From Roseitalea sp. (lineage in GTDB: Bacteria; Pseudomonadota; Alphaproteobacteria; Rhizobiales; Rhizobiaceae): a DNA stretch of 64,000 nucleotides. Both the position numbers and the translations under genes were made by a program. Under the pieces are notes generated by a model. It worked only from the letters and a program-made list of their open reading frames with translations, did no database searches and was not told the DNA's origin. Positions 8,084 through 16,405 of the stretch are shown piece after piece (position 1 is the stretch's first letter; each line of letters opens with the position of its first letter). The stretch lies in contig JAEPON010000004.1 in NCBI GenBank assembly GCA_017642895.1, forward strand, positions 124,001 through 188,000, in the 5' to 3' direction.

Positions 8084-9133
8084 ATGACAACTCGCAGAAC
8101 TCTACTCGGACTTGCGGCCGGCGTGACAGCGGCGGCGATGCTCGCCGTATCGGCGCCGGCGGCGTTGGCGCAAGAGGTCACGCTCCGGCTGCATCAGTTC
8201 CTGCCGGCGCAGGCGAACGTGCCCAAGCTGGTGCTCGATGTGTGGGCCGACAATGTCGAGGAGGCTTCCGAGGGCCGCATCAAGGTCGATCGTTTCCCGT
8301 CCATGCAGCTTGGCGGCACGCCGCCCGAACTGATCGACCAGGCGGTCGACGGCATTGCCGACGTTGTCTGGACCGTGGTCGGCTACACGCCGGGCCGCTT
8401 CCCGTCGACCGAAGTGTTCGAACTGCCCTTCATGGTATCCGATGCCCGCGCCGCATCAAGCGCCTACTGGCAGATGTTCGAAGAGCACATGAAGGAAGGC
8501 GAGTTCGCCGATGTGCACATTCTGGGCACCTGGGTGCATGGTCCCGGCATGATCCATGCCAACAAGGAAGTGACATCGCCCGACGACATGCAGGGCCTGC
8601 GCATTCGCGGCGCCACCCGTCAGGTCAATGCGCTGCTTGAGCAGCTTGGTGCGACGCCGGTCGGCATGCCGGTCCCGGCGGTGTCCGAAGCGCTGTCCAA
8701 GGGCGTGATCGACGGCACCACCATCCCCTGGGAGGTGACTGCTGCGCTCAAAGTGTCCGAGCTGGTCGACAACCATACGGAGTTCGAAGGCTCGCACCTT
8801 TACAATGTGACCTTCGTTCTGGCCATGAACAAGGATCGCTATGAGAGCCTTCCGGACGATCTGAAGGCGGTGATCGATGCAAATTCCGGCCACGACTTTT
8901 CTGTCTTTGCCGGCGGCACCCAGTCGGACGCAGACGGTCCGTCGCGCCAGATCGCTGTCGATCTGGGCAACAATATCGTGACCGTTTCAGAAGATCAGGT
9001 CGCCGTGTGGCGTGAGCGGTCCCAGCCGATCTACGATGCCTGGGTTGCCGAGATGAACGAGAAGGGCATTGACGGTCAGGCGCTGATCGATCAAGCGATC
9101 GAGCTGATGGACGCCTACGACGGCGGCAACTGA
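8084..9133 (+). CDS. dctP: TRAP transporter solute-binding protein, DctP family
   Basis: 349 residues. The signal peptide starts TTRRTLLGLAAG and ends APAALAQE; the twin arginine makes Tat export possible. The mature chain shows DctP features: the LRLHQFLPAQANVPK opening, a central GLRIRGATRQVNALLEQLGATPVGMP segment with the conserved arginine that binds the ligand carboxylate, then EALSKGVIDGTTIPW. GGGAGGAACCAC precedes the ATG. It is the first gene of a dctPQM operon, upstream of a benzoyl-CoA cluster, which hints at an aromatic carboxylate ligand. A strong hairpin follows the stop codon. Confidence 0.92.
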   Translation: MTTRRTLLGLAAGVTAAAMLAVSAPAALAQEVTLRLHQFLPAQANVPKLVLDVWADNVEEASEGRIKVDRFPSMQLGGTPPELIDQAVDGIADVVWTVVGYTPGRFPSTEVFELPFMVSDARAASSAYWQMFEEHMKEGEFADVHILGTWVHGPGMIHANKEVTSPDDMQGLRIRGATRQVNALLEQLGATPVGMPVPAVSEALSKGVIDGTTIPWEVTAALKVSELVDNHTEFEGSHLYNVTFVLAMNKDRYESLPDDLKAVIDANSGHDFSVFAGGTQSDADGPSRQIAVDLGNNIVTVSEDQVAVWRERSQPIYDAWVAEMNEKGIDGQALIDQAIELMDAYDGGN

Positions 9134-9149
9134 CGCCTGTCAAATCAAA

Positions 9150-9177
9150 GCCGCGGCGGACTGCAATCCGCCGCGGC
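9150..9177 (+). terminator. Intercistronic hairpin after dctP
   Basis: GCCGCGGCGGA and TCCGCCGCGGC form an 11-bp perfect stem around the loop CTGCAA in the 76-bp gap between dctP and dctQ. No T-run follows, so it more likely stabilises the abundant binding-protein mRNA or attenuates read-through than acts as a full terminator. Confidence 0.7.
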
Positions 9178-9209
9178 GCGCACGTTTGCCGTCAGGGGGG
9201 CATTCGTTC

Positions 9210-9794
9210 ATGTATCGCTTCTTTTTCGGCCTTTCCCGCCTGATGGCGGTGGTTGGCGGCTTCGTTCTTTCGGCGCTGATCGTCATGGTCTGCGTTTCGA
9301 TTGCCGGCCGCGCGCTGAACGGCTTTCTGCATGCCGACATGGTGCAGGCGGTGGTCCCCGGGCTTGCCAACTGGCTGCTCGCCCTGGGCATCGGCCCGGT
9401 CAATGGCGATTTCGAACTGGTCGAGGCAGGCATCGCCTTTGCCATCTTCGCCTTTCTTCCCTACTGCCAGATCACGTCCGGCCATGCGACGGTGGCCATC
9501 TTCACCGATTGGCTGCCTGAGCGCCCGCAACAGTTCCTGCGCATGGTGATCGAGATTCTGTTTGCGGTGGTGCTCGTCGTCATCGCCGTCCAGCTCAAGG
9601 AGGGCATGGACAGCCGCATCCGCTCCGGCCAGACCACGTTCCTGCTGCAATTCCCGATCTGGTGGGCCTATGCGCTCAGCCTTGCCGGTGCGGCGGTTGC
9701 GGCCTGCGTTGCCATCTACATGGCCATCATCCGCTCGGTGGAAGCGTTTACCGGTTCGGTCCTGATCGCCGACGATCTGGGAGCCGAACATTGA
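9210..9794 (+). CDS. dctQ: TRAP transporter small permease, DctQ family
   Basis: 194 residues with four predicted membrane segments (around MAVVGGFVLSALIVMVCVSI, IAFAIFAFLPYCQI, IEILFAVVLVVIAVQL and WWAYALSLAGAAVAACVAIY), the normal DctQ topology. The ATG at 9210 has a GGGGGG Shine-Dalgarno 9 nt upstream. Its last codons overlap the start of the large permease. It is slightly longer than the common 160-170 residues, owing to an extra loop after the first helix. It forms the membrane complex with DctM and accepts substrate from the preceding binding protein. Confidence 0.88.
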   Translation: MYRFFFGLSRLMAVVGGFVLSALIVMVCVSIAGRALNGFLHADMVQAVVPGLANWLLALGIGPVNGDFELVEAGIAFAIFAFLPYCQITSGHATVAIFTDWLPERPQQFLRMVIEILFAVVLVVIAVQLKEGMDSRIRSGQTTFLLQFPIWWAYALSLAGAAVAACVAIYMAIIRSVEAFTGSVLIADDLGAEH

Positions 9795-11104
9795 CGAATT
9801 TCGAGATTGGGCTCCTGTCCTTTCCGGCCCTTTTGCTGCTCATCTTCCTGCGCGTGCCGATCGGCCTTGCCATGTTCACCACCGGTTTTGTCGGCCTGTG
9901 GCTGACCAATGGCAGCGCTTTCATGGCGATGGCGCGCCTGAAGACCGAAACCTTCACCACCTTTTCCAGCTACTCGCTGTCGATCGTGCCGATGTTCTTG
10001 CTGATGGGCTGTTTCGCAACGCTCGGCGGCATGTCGCAGGCGCTGTTCAAGGCCGCCGAAGCCTGGATCGGGCACAAAAAGGGCGGCATCGCCATGGCCG
10101 CGATCGGCGCCTGCGCGGGCTTCGGCGCGATCTGCGGGTCGTCGCTTGCCACGGCGGCGACCATGGGCCGGGTCGCGCTGCCCGAACTGCGCCAATATGG
10201 CTATGCCGGCGGGTTTTCGACGGCGACGCTCGCCGCCGGCGGCACGTTGGGCATCCTCATCCCGCCTTCCATCGTGTTGGTGATCTACGCGATCCTGACC
10301 GAGCAGAACATCGCCAAACTGTTTCTGGCCGCTGTCATTCCCGGCCTTCTGGCGGCGGCCGGCTATGTGCTCGTCATCTCGATCTATGTGCGCCTCAATC
10401 CCGAGGCGGCCGGCGTGCGCGAACGGGTCGGCTATGGCGAACGCTTCCGCGCGCTTTTCAATGTCTGGCCGGTGCTGCTGGTTTTCCTTGCCGTCGTCGG
10501 CGGCATCTATGCGGGCATTTTCACGCCAACCGAGGGCGCGGCCGTCGGTGCGCTCGGCACGGGGCTCATCGCTTGGTGGAATGGCGGGCTGACGCGGCAA
10601 TCGCTGGTCAGCAGCTTCCTGTCGACGGGCCGCTCGACTGCGATGATCTTCTTCATCGTGCTCGGCGCGGGCTTCTATAACGGGTTCCTGGCACTGACGC
10701 AGGTGCCGCAGGAATTGTCCAACTTCGTCGTCGAGCAGGGCTTTTCGCCCTGGCTGGTACTGGCGATCATCCTGGTGCTCTACCTCGTCTTCGGTTGTGT
10801 GATGGACAGCCTGTCGATGATCCTTCTGACCATTCCCATCTTCTTTCCGGTGATTTCCAGCCTCGATTTCGGCATGACCCCCGAACAGGTGGCGATCTGG
10901 TTCGGCATTCTCGTCCTGATCGTCGTGGAGGTGGGGCTGATCACGCCGCCGGTGGGCATGAACCTCTTCATCATCAATGCGATGGATCGCGACACGCCGA
11001 TCACCGCGACCTACCGCGCCGTGATGTGGTTCGTCGCCTCGGACATCGTGCGGGTCATCATCCTCGCCGCGTTCCCCGCCATCACGCTCTTCCTGATCAG
11101 TTAA
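9791..11104 (+). CDS. dctM: TRAP transporter large permease, DctM family
   Basis: 437 residues with about 12 hydrophobic helices, matching DctM. Family segments include LLIFLRVPIGLAMFTTG near the N-terminus, the GFGAICGSSLATAATMGRVALPEL motif region, GTLGILIPPSIVLVIYAILTEQ, and VVEVGLITPPVGMNLF near the end. The likely start is a TTG at 9791 overlapping the dctQ stop by 4 nt, with GGGAG 8-9 nt ahead inside dctQ; the frame has no good ATG at this position. It carries the Na+-coupled transport channel. It ends just before the array of BoxR-type repeats. Confidence 0.9.
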   Translation: MTNFEIGLLSFPALLLLIFLRVPIGLAMFTTGFVGLWLTNGSAFMAMARLKTETFTTFSSYSLSIVPMFLLMGCFATLGGMSQALFKAAEAWIGHKKGGIAMAAIGACAGFGAICGSSLATAATMGRVALPELRQYGYAGGFSTATLAAGGTLGILIPPSIVLVIYAILTEQNIAKLFLAAVIPGLLAAAGYVLVISIYVRLNPEAAGVRERVGYGERFRALFNVWPVLLVFLAVVGGIYAGIFTPTEGAAVGALGTGLIAWWNGGLTRQSLVSSFLSTGRSTAMIFFIVLGAGFYNGFLALTQVPQELSNFVVEQGFSPWLVLAIILVLYLVFGCVMDSLSMILLTIPIFFPVISSLDFGMTPEQVAIWFGILVLIVVEVGLITPPVGMNLFIINAMDRDTPITATYRAVMWFVASDIVRVIILAAFPAITLFLIS

Positions 11105-11152
11105 CGGCTTTGCCGCCGGTGGAGCGACGACGATTTCGCACAGGTGGAGTTA

Positions 11153-11199
11153 TGCATAAAAGTGCAAAAACCGCTTGCAGAGATATGCATTATTGTGCA
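11153..11199 (+). promoter_or_regulatory. BoxR/BzdR-type TGCA repeat array before the benzoate operon
   Basis: TGCA occurs at 11153, 11163, 11176, 11186 and 11196. Members within each group are exactly 10 bp apart, so TGCA-N6-TGCA appears once in the first group and twice in the second. TGCA-N6-TGCA is the published operator pattern of BoxR and BzdR, the benzoyl-CoA-responsive repressors. The array ends 42 bp before the DUF4863 start codon, and boxR is present at 19862. Confidence 0.8.
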
Positions 11200-11241
11200 T
11201 CGTTTCTCCGAAACACAGCCATGACCATCGGGGAGGGTTCT

Positions 11242-11712
11242 ATGTCGGCGGAGGAGTTCAACGCGCTTGTGGGCAAGGTTTCGGCGGCGATTGCCGACCG
11301 GCCGCTCGATGAGGGTCTGGCCGCCCATCTGAACGCGACCTTTCCCAGAGGCGGCCCTGATTTCGAGCGTCTCGCCGAACTGTGCGCCGAGGGCGAGGCG
11401 GACGGCTGGCTGATGGCCCGCGAAGCGGGCGGCATCAAGTTTGGCCGGGCCATCAAGCCGGGCGTGGATGCGGGCCGGTTCAGCGTCGATGTGGTGCGCA
11501 TGAGGGATGTGCGCGGGCCGCACTATGTGCACACCAATGGCGAGGTCGGCGCGGTGCTGCCGATCGACGGAACGCCCAAATTCGATGATTTCGACGCGGG
11601 CTGGTATGTTTATCCACCCGGCAGCGATCACCATCCGACCGTCAGCGGCGGCGATGCCTATGTGGTCTACTGGCTGCCGGACGGCGCCATCGAGTTCACC
11701 GGCAAATCATAG
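11242..11712 (+). CDS. DUF4863-family protein of the Box operon
   Basis: 156 residues. GGGGAGGGTTCT directly precedes the ATG at 11242, which is preferred over an ATG at 11221. The sequence has an N-terminal helical part (ALVGKVSAAIADRPLDEG) and a C-terminal cupin-like beta domain with the pattern GPHYVHTNGE ... WYVYPPGSDHHPTVSGG, whose histidines could bind metal. I recognise this as DUF4863; some members of that family are described as 4-hydroxylaminobenzoate lyases. Being first in the benzoate-CoA ligase operon, behind BoxR-type repeats, suggests a role with an aromatic carboxylate or its CoA ester. The exact reaction is not known. Confidence 0.75.
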   Translation: MSAEEFNALVGKVSAAIADRPLDEGLAAHLNATFPRGGPDFERLAELCAEGEADGWLMAREAGGIKFGRAIKPGVDAGRFSVDVVRMRDVRGPHYVHTNGEVGAVLPIDGTPKFDDFDAGWYVYPPGSDHHPTVSGGDAYVVYWLPDGAIEFTGKS

Positions 11713-11756
11713 GCCGGACCAAGAAGAAGACGATCATCGGGCAAGGAGGAAGCGCG

Positions 11757-13310
11757 ATGCCAGCCAACAAGGACATGACGAGCGGCAATGCGGCCGTCTG
11801 GTTCATCGACCGGCATGTGGGTGAGGGGCGGGGCGATGCGGTTGCCTTCCGGGAAGCCTATGGCGGCGAAAGACAGATCAGCTATGGCGCGCTTTCCGAC
11901 GAGACCGACCGGTTTGCCGGCGCCTGTCGTCGGGCCGGCCTGAGGCGCGAGGAGCGCGCCATCATGCTGGTGCTGGACCAGATCGAGTTTCCGGTGATCT
12001 TCTGGGGGGCGCTGAAGGCGGGCATCGTGCCGATCCCGCTCAACACGCTTTTGTCGACATCGGTCTATGACGCGATCTTTCACGACAGCCGCGCCTCGGC
12101 GTTGTTCGTTTCGAAAGAGCTTTACGAGACGATCGCGCCGGCGCTGCCGCTCAATCCGTTCATCCGCGAGGTGATCGTCATCGGCGACGAGGCGCCCGAA
12201 GGCGCGGAGACCTTCGCCGATTTCATGGGCGGTGCCGAACCGGCCGAACCGGTCGATGTCTGCGATGACGAGATCGCCTTTTGGCTCTATTCGTCGGGGT
12301 CGACGGGGCAGCCCAAGGGTGTGCGCCATGTGCATTCGAGCCTGAGGGCGACAGCCGACACCTATGGCGCGCAGGTGCTGGGCGTGCGCCAGGACGACAC
12401 GGTCTACTCCGTTGCCAAGCTGTTCTTCGCCTATGGGCTTGGCAACGGCATGACGTTTCCGATGGCCGTCGGCGCAACGACGCTGCTCTTCAATGGCCGG
12501 CCGACGCCGGACAGCGTGTCGACAATTCTCGCTGACCAGCGGCCGACCGTTTTTTGCGGCGTGCCGACGCTTTACGCGGCGCTTGTGCACAAATGGGAAA
12601 GCGAGGGCGGCCATCCCGATGCGCCGCTCAGAACCTGCATTTCGGCGGGCGAGGCGCTGCCCGAGGAGGTCGGCCGCAAATGGCAGGCGATCTGGAATGT
12701 CGACATCATGGATGGCGTCGGTTCGACCGAGATGCTGCACATTTTCCTGTCCAACCGGCCCGGCGACATCGTCTATGGCACGTCAGGCGTGCCGGTGCCG
12801 GGCTATGAGGTGCGGCTTGTCGACGAGGCCGGCGCCGATGTCGGCGTTGGCGAGGTGGGCGAACTCATGGTGCGCGGCGCGTCGGCGGCGGATGGCTATT
12901 GGAACCAGCGCGCCAAGAGCCGCTCGACCTTCGAGGGCCACTGGACGCGCACCGGCGACAAGTATGAGCTGACCGAGGGCGGGCGCTACATCTATTGCGG
13001 CCGCACCGACGACATGTTCAAGGTTTCCGGCATCTGGGTTTCGCCGTTCGAGGTCGAGCAGGCGCTGGTCTCCCATCCGGCGGTGCTGGAAGCGGCGGTG
13101 GTCGCCAAGCGCGATGATGACGGGCTCGAAAAGCCCAAGGCCTTCCTCGTGCTGAAGCCCGGCCATGAATGCGACCCGGATGAATTGAAGACGTTCGTTC
13201 AGGACAAAATCGGCAAGTGGAAATATCCGCGCTGGATCGAGATCGCCGACGATCTGCCGAAAACCGCGACCGGCAAGATCCAGCGCTTCAAACTGCGGGA
13301 GGTGGCGTGA
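11757..13310 (+). CDS. bclA: Benzoate-CoA ligase
   Basis: 517 residues of the AMP-forming acyl-CoA synthetase superfamily. The nucleotide loop YSSGSTGQPKGVRH lies near residue 178; GVGSTEMLHIFLSNRPG and the hinge GRTDDMFKVSGIWVSPFEVE follow; the catalytic lysine is in KTATGKIQRFKLRE near the end. FAYGLGNGMTFPM and HIFLSNRPG are typical of benzoate-CoA ligases (BclA/BadA). It activates benzoate with ATP and CoA to benzoyl-CoA, the entry step of the Box pathway. AAGGAGGAAGCG precedes the ATG. It is the second gene of the BoxR-controlled operon and its stop overlaps the next start. Confidence 0.92.
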   Translation: MPANKDMTSGNAAVWFIDRHVGEGRGDAVAFREAYGGERQISYGALSDETDRFAGACRRAGLRREERAIMLVLDQIEFPVIFWGALKAGIVPIPLNTLLSTSVYDAIFHDSRASALFVSKELYETIAPALPLNPFIREVIVIGDEAPEGAETFADFMGGAEPAEPVDVCDDEIAFWLYSSGSTGQPKGVRHVHSSLRATADTYGAQVLGVRQDDTVYSVAKLFFAYGLGNGMTFPMAVGATTLLFNGRPTPDSVSTILADQRPTVFCGVPTLYAALVHKWESEGGHPDAPLRTCISAGEALPEEVGRKWQAIWNVDIMDGVGSTEMLHIFLSNRPGDIVYGTSGVPVPGYEVRLVDEAGADVGVGEVGELMVRGASAADGYWNQRAKSRSTFEGHWTRTGDKYELTEGGRYIYCGRTDDMFKVSGIWVSPFEVEQALVSHPAVLEAAVVAKRDDDGLEKPKAFLVLKPGHECDPDELKTFVQDKIGKWKYPRWIEIADDLPKTATGKIQRFKLREVA

Positions 13311-14125
13311 TGGCGGATTGGAAGGCGGACGGAACTCTTAAGGCCAGCGGCAAGACGCTGGACTATCGCTGCTTCGGGCCGAAACCGGCCGAGGCGCCGA
13401 CCATCGTGATGCTGCATGAGGGGCTCGGCAGCGCGGGTTTGTGGCGCGATTTTCCCGAAAAGATCGCCGAGGTGACGGGCATGGGCGTTTGCGCCTATTC
13501 GCGCGCGGGCTACGGCCAGTCCGACCCGGCCGATCTGCCGCGCCCGCTCGACTATATGACGCGTGAGGCGGTCGATGTGCTGCCGCAGGTGCTCGACGCG
13601 ATCGGCTTTGAGCGTGGCATTCTGCTTGGCCATTCCGACGGTGCGACAATCGCCGCCATCCATGCGGGGAGCGTCGCGGATTACCGGGTGCGCGGCATCA
13701 TCCTGATGGCGCCGCACTTCTTCACCGAAGAAATGGGACTGGCCGAAATTGCGCGCGCCCGGGCGGCTTATGACGCGGGCGATCTGCGAGACCGGATGGC
13801 CAAACATCACCGGGACCCGGATCATACATTCTGCGGCTGGAACGATGCCTGGCTCGATCCGGCTTTTGCGCGCTGGAATGTCGCCGAGGTGATCGATTAT
13901 TGGCGCATCCCCGCGCTGGCGATCCAGGGCCGGCAGGACCAGTACGGCACGCTCGCGCAGATCGAGGAGCTGGAGAGCCGCGCCTATTCGCCGGTGGATG
14001 TGACAATCCTCGATGATTGCCGCCATGCGCCGCATCAGGACCAGCCCGAAAAGACGCTTGCGGCCATCGCCGAGTTCGCCGCGCGGCTCGAGCGGATCGA
14101 GGCGGCCGAGGTCGAGGCCGCCTGA
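13310..14125 (+). CDS. Alpha/beta-fold hydrolase of the Box operon
   Basis: 271 residues. Oxyanion region MLHEGLGSAGLWRDF, nucleophile elbow LGHSDGATIA, acid residue region in IQGRQDQYGT and a terminal DCRHAPHQDQPEKT histidine complete the triad. The start overlaps the ligase stop as TGATG and has GGGAGGTG ahead, so it is translationally coupled. Hydrolases of this type occur in other box clusters and are thought to remove dead-end CoA esters or open lactones. A 3-oxoadipate enol-lactonase activity (PcaD) is possible in principle, since no pcaD lies in the window, but the position in the Box operon argues for a benzoyl-CoA role. Confidence 0.85.
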   Translation: MADWKADGTLKASGKTLDYRCFGPKPAEAPTIVMLHEGLGSAGLWRDFPEKIAEVTGMGVCAYSRAGYGQSDPADLPRPLDYMTREAVDVLPQVLDAIGFERGILLGHSDGATIAAIHAGSVADYRVRGIILMAPHFFTEEMGLAEIARARAAYDAGDLRDRMAKHHRDPDHTFCGWNDAWLDPAFARWNVAEVIDYWRIPALAIQGRQDQYGTLAQIEELESRAYSPVDVTILDDCRHAPHQDQPEKTLAAIAEFAARLERIEAAEVEAA

Positions 14126-14586
14126 TGCAGGCGCCGGTCCCGCTGCCGCCGCATGCCCATGTGCCGGGCCGCAACGCCCGGCATGCGGAGGGGCGCTGGG
14201 ACGATGTCCGGGCGACGGTGGAACCCGGCATGAGCGCGGAGGCGCTGGCCATGTCACCGGCCTTCATTGCCGGGACGGATTTCTTCGAGAACGGCTTTTT
14301 TTGGGAGGCGCATGAGGTCTGGGAGGCGGTGTGGATGGCTTGCCCGCCGAACTCGGCCGAGCATCGTTTTGTTCAGGCACTGATCCAGCTTGCCAATGCT
14401 GAACTGAAGTTGGCCATGGACAAGCCCCATGCGGCCATGCGGCTTTGCGCGATCGCCGAGGGGCATCTTTCCGAAGCTGCGCTCTCCGGCCGCAAGGACG
14501 TGCTCGGCGTCAGCGTTTCGTGGCTGGAGGGCGCAATCGGCCAATGCCGGGATCGCGCCACAAAGCCGGCCAGAAGTGCATTATAA
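14125..14586 (+). CDS. DUF309-family protein
   Basis: 153 residues. The family signature is clear: FFENGFFWEAHEVWEAVWMACP followed by RFVQALIQLANAELKLAMDKP, predicting an all-helical domain with conserved E/H pairs. DUF309 proteins have no firmly known function. The ATG shares one base with the previous stop (CTGATG), so this is the last gene of a ligase-hydrolase-DUF309 unit. A BoxR-type repeat begins inside its last codons at 14577. Its conserved presence beside benzoate activation genes suggests an accessory role, but I cannot assign one. Confidence 0.8.
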   Translation: MQAPVPLPPHAHVPGRNARHAEGRWDDVRATVEPGMSAEALAMSPAFIAGTDFFENGFFWEAHEVWEAVWMACPPNSAEHRFVQALIQLANAELKLAMDKPHAAMRLCAIAEGHLSEAALSGRKDVLGVSVSWLEGAIGQCRDRATKPARSAL

Positions 14587-14633
14587 TACATACATTGCAT
14601 TTATGATCACCGAAATATTTGCACTATGATGCA
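14577..14633 (+). promoter_or_regulatory. BoxR-type operator region before boxC
   Basis: TGCA-TTATAA-TACA lies at 14577-14590 and a perfect TGCA-CTATGA-TGCA at 14620-14633, in an AT-rich stretch ending about 65 bp before boxC. This points to a separate BoxR-controlled promoter for boxC-boxB-boxA. Confidence 0.75.
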
Positions 14634-14697
14634 AAATTCGGTTTACAGAGCCCGAGCCGGGCGATAAGAAGCAACATAAAGCATGTGGGAGAATGTC

Positions 14698-16359
14698 GTG
14701 CCCGACATCATCGATTTCCGGACCGATCCGTCGCAATACCGCCATTGGCGCGTGGAGTATGATGGAGACGTCGCCAATCTCTACATGGATGTCGATGAGA
14801 ATGGCGGGCTGTTCGACGGCTATCAGCTCAAGCTCAATTCCTACGATCTGGGCGTCGATATCGAACTGGCCGACGTGGTGCAGCGCATGCGCTTCGAGCA
14901 TCCCGAGGTGAAGGTCGTCGTCATGCAGTCGGGCAAGGACAATGTGTTCTGCGCCGGTGCCAACATCCGCATGCTGGGCGGCGCGGCGCACGCCCACAAG
15001 GTCAATTTCTGCAAGTTCACCAACGAGACCCGCAACACGTTCGAGGCGGCCGAAGCCGATTCCGGCCAGAAATACATGGCCGCCGTGAAGGGCGCCTGTG
15101 CCGGCGGCGGCTATGAGTTGGCGCTCGCCTGCAACCACATCATGCTGACCGATGATTCCTCGTCGTCGGTGGCGCTGCCCGAAGTGCCGCTTCTGGCCGT
15201 GCTGCCGGGCACGGGCGGGCTGACGCGCGTGACGGACAAAAGGAAAGTGCGCCGCGACCTGGCCGATGTGTTCTGTTCGATCGAGGAAGGGGTCAAAGGC
15301 AAGCGCGCCACGCAATGGCGGCTGGTCGATGAAGTGGTGCCCAACTCGAAGTTTGCCGACACGGTTGCGGCGCGCGCGAAGGAGTTCGCCGCCGCCTCGA
15401 CCAGAAAGGCGCCCGAAAAGGGCATTGCGCTCAACCCGCTTCACCGGACGATCGTCGAAGACGGTTCGGTCACCTATTCGCTGGTCGACGTGGCCGTCGA
15501 ACGCGACGGGCGCCGCGCGACGATCACCATTCACGGCCCGGACGGCGAGGCGCCGGCCGATGCCGAAGCGCTGACCGCGCTCGGCGACCAGAGCTATTTT
15601 CTGCGGCTGGCGCGCGAACTGGACGATGCCATCATGCATCTGCGCCTCAACGAGATGGAGCTTGGCCTGCTCGTCTTCCGGTCGCAGGGCGATGCTGCCA
15701 ACGTCTTGGCCGAGGAGCAAGTGCTCTTTGACAATGCCGATCACTGGCTGGCCAACGAGATCTTGCAGTATTGGAAGCGGGTGATGAAGCGCATTGACGT
15801 GACGTCGCGCTCGCTCGTCGCCTTCGTCGAGAACGGGTCCTGCTTTGCCGGCATGCTGGCCGAAGTACTGTTCGCCGTCGACCGGACCTACATGATGGAA
15901 GGCGATTTCGAGGGCGACAATCGCCCGGTTGCGTCGATCACCCTGTCGCAGGCCAATTTCGGCCCGTTCCCGATGGCCAACAATCTGAGCCGGCTCGAAA
16001 CGCGCTTTCTCGGCGAACCGGAGCGGGTCGAGGCGTCCGAGGAACGGATCGGCGAGACGCTCGAAGCGTTCGATGCAAACGAAATGGGTCTCGTCACCTA
16101 CGCGTTCGACGATGTCGATTGGGAGGACGAAGTACGCATCTTCCTTGAAGAGCGCGCCAGCTTCTCGCCCGATGCGATGACCGGCATGGAGGCCAATCTG
16201 CGCTTTGCCGGCCCCGAAACCATGGAAACACGCATCTTCGGCCGCCTGACCGCCTGGCAGAACTGGATCTTCCAGCGGCCCAATGCTGTCGGTGAGGACG
16301 GCGCCTTGCAACGCTACGGAACGGGCGTGCGCGGCCAATACAACATGCAGCGCGTCTGA
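14698..16359 (+). CDS. boxC: Benzoyl-CoA-dihydrodiol lyase BoxC
   Basis: About 553 residues, the length of BoxC, which is a fused pair of crotonase folds. The first half holds VFCAGANIRMLGGAAHAHK and the CAGGGYELALACNHIML segment; the second half has FVENGSCFAGMLAEVLFAVD. BoxC hydrolytically opens the ring of 2,3-epoxybenzoyl-CoA, giving 3,4-dehydroadipyl-CoA semialdehyde and formate. GGGAGA lies about 6 nt before a GTG at 14698, favouring that codon over the ATG at 14683 (weak AAGAAG ahead). It is first in the boxC-boxB-orf-boxA unit. Confidence 0.93.
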   Translation: MPDIIDFRTDPSQYRHWRVEYDGDVANLYMDVDENGGLFDGYQLKLNSYDLGVDIELADVVQRMRFEHPEVKVVVMQSGKDNVFCAGANIRMLGGAAHAHKVNFCKFTNETRNTFEAAEADSGQKYMAAVKGACAGGGYELALACNHIMLTDDSSSSVALPEVPLLAVLPGTGGLTRVTDKRKVRRDLADVFCSIEEGVKGKRATQWRLVDEVVPNSKFADTVAARAKEFAAASTRKAPEKGIALNPLHRTIVEDGSVTYSLVDVAVERDGRRATITIHGPDGEAPADAEALTALGDQSYFLRLARELDDAIMHLRLNEMELGLLVFRSQGDAANVLAEEQVLFDNADHWLANEILQYWKRVMKRIDVTSRSLVAFVENGSCFAGMLAEVLFAVDRTYMMEGDFEGDNRPVASITLSQANFGPFPMANNLSRLETRFLGEPERVEASEERIGETLEAFDANEMGLVTYAFDDVDWEDEVRIFLEERASFSPDAMTGMEANLRFAGPETMETRIFGRLTAWQNWIFQRPNAVGEDGALQRYGTGVRGQYNMQRV

Positions 16360-16405
16360 CGCGCACCCATCGGCGCCGCAGGCGCAATCCGGAGGAAGGA
16401 CGACA

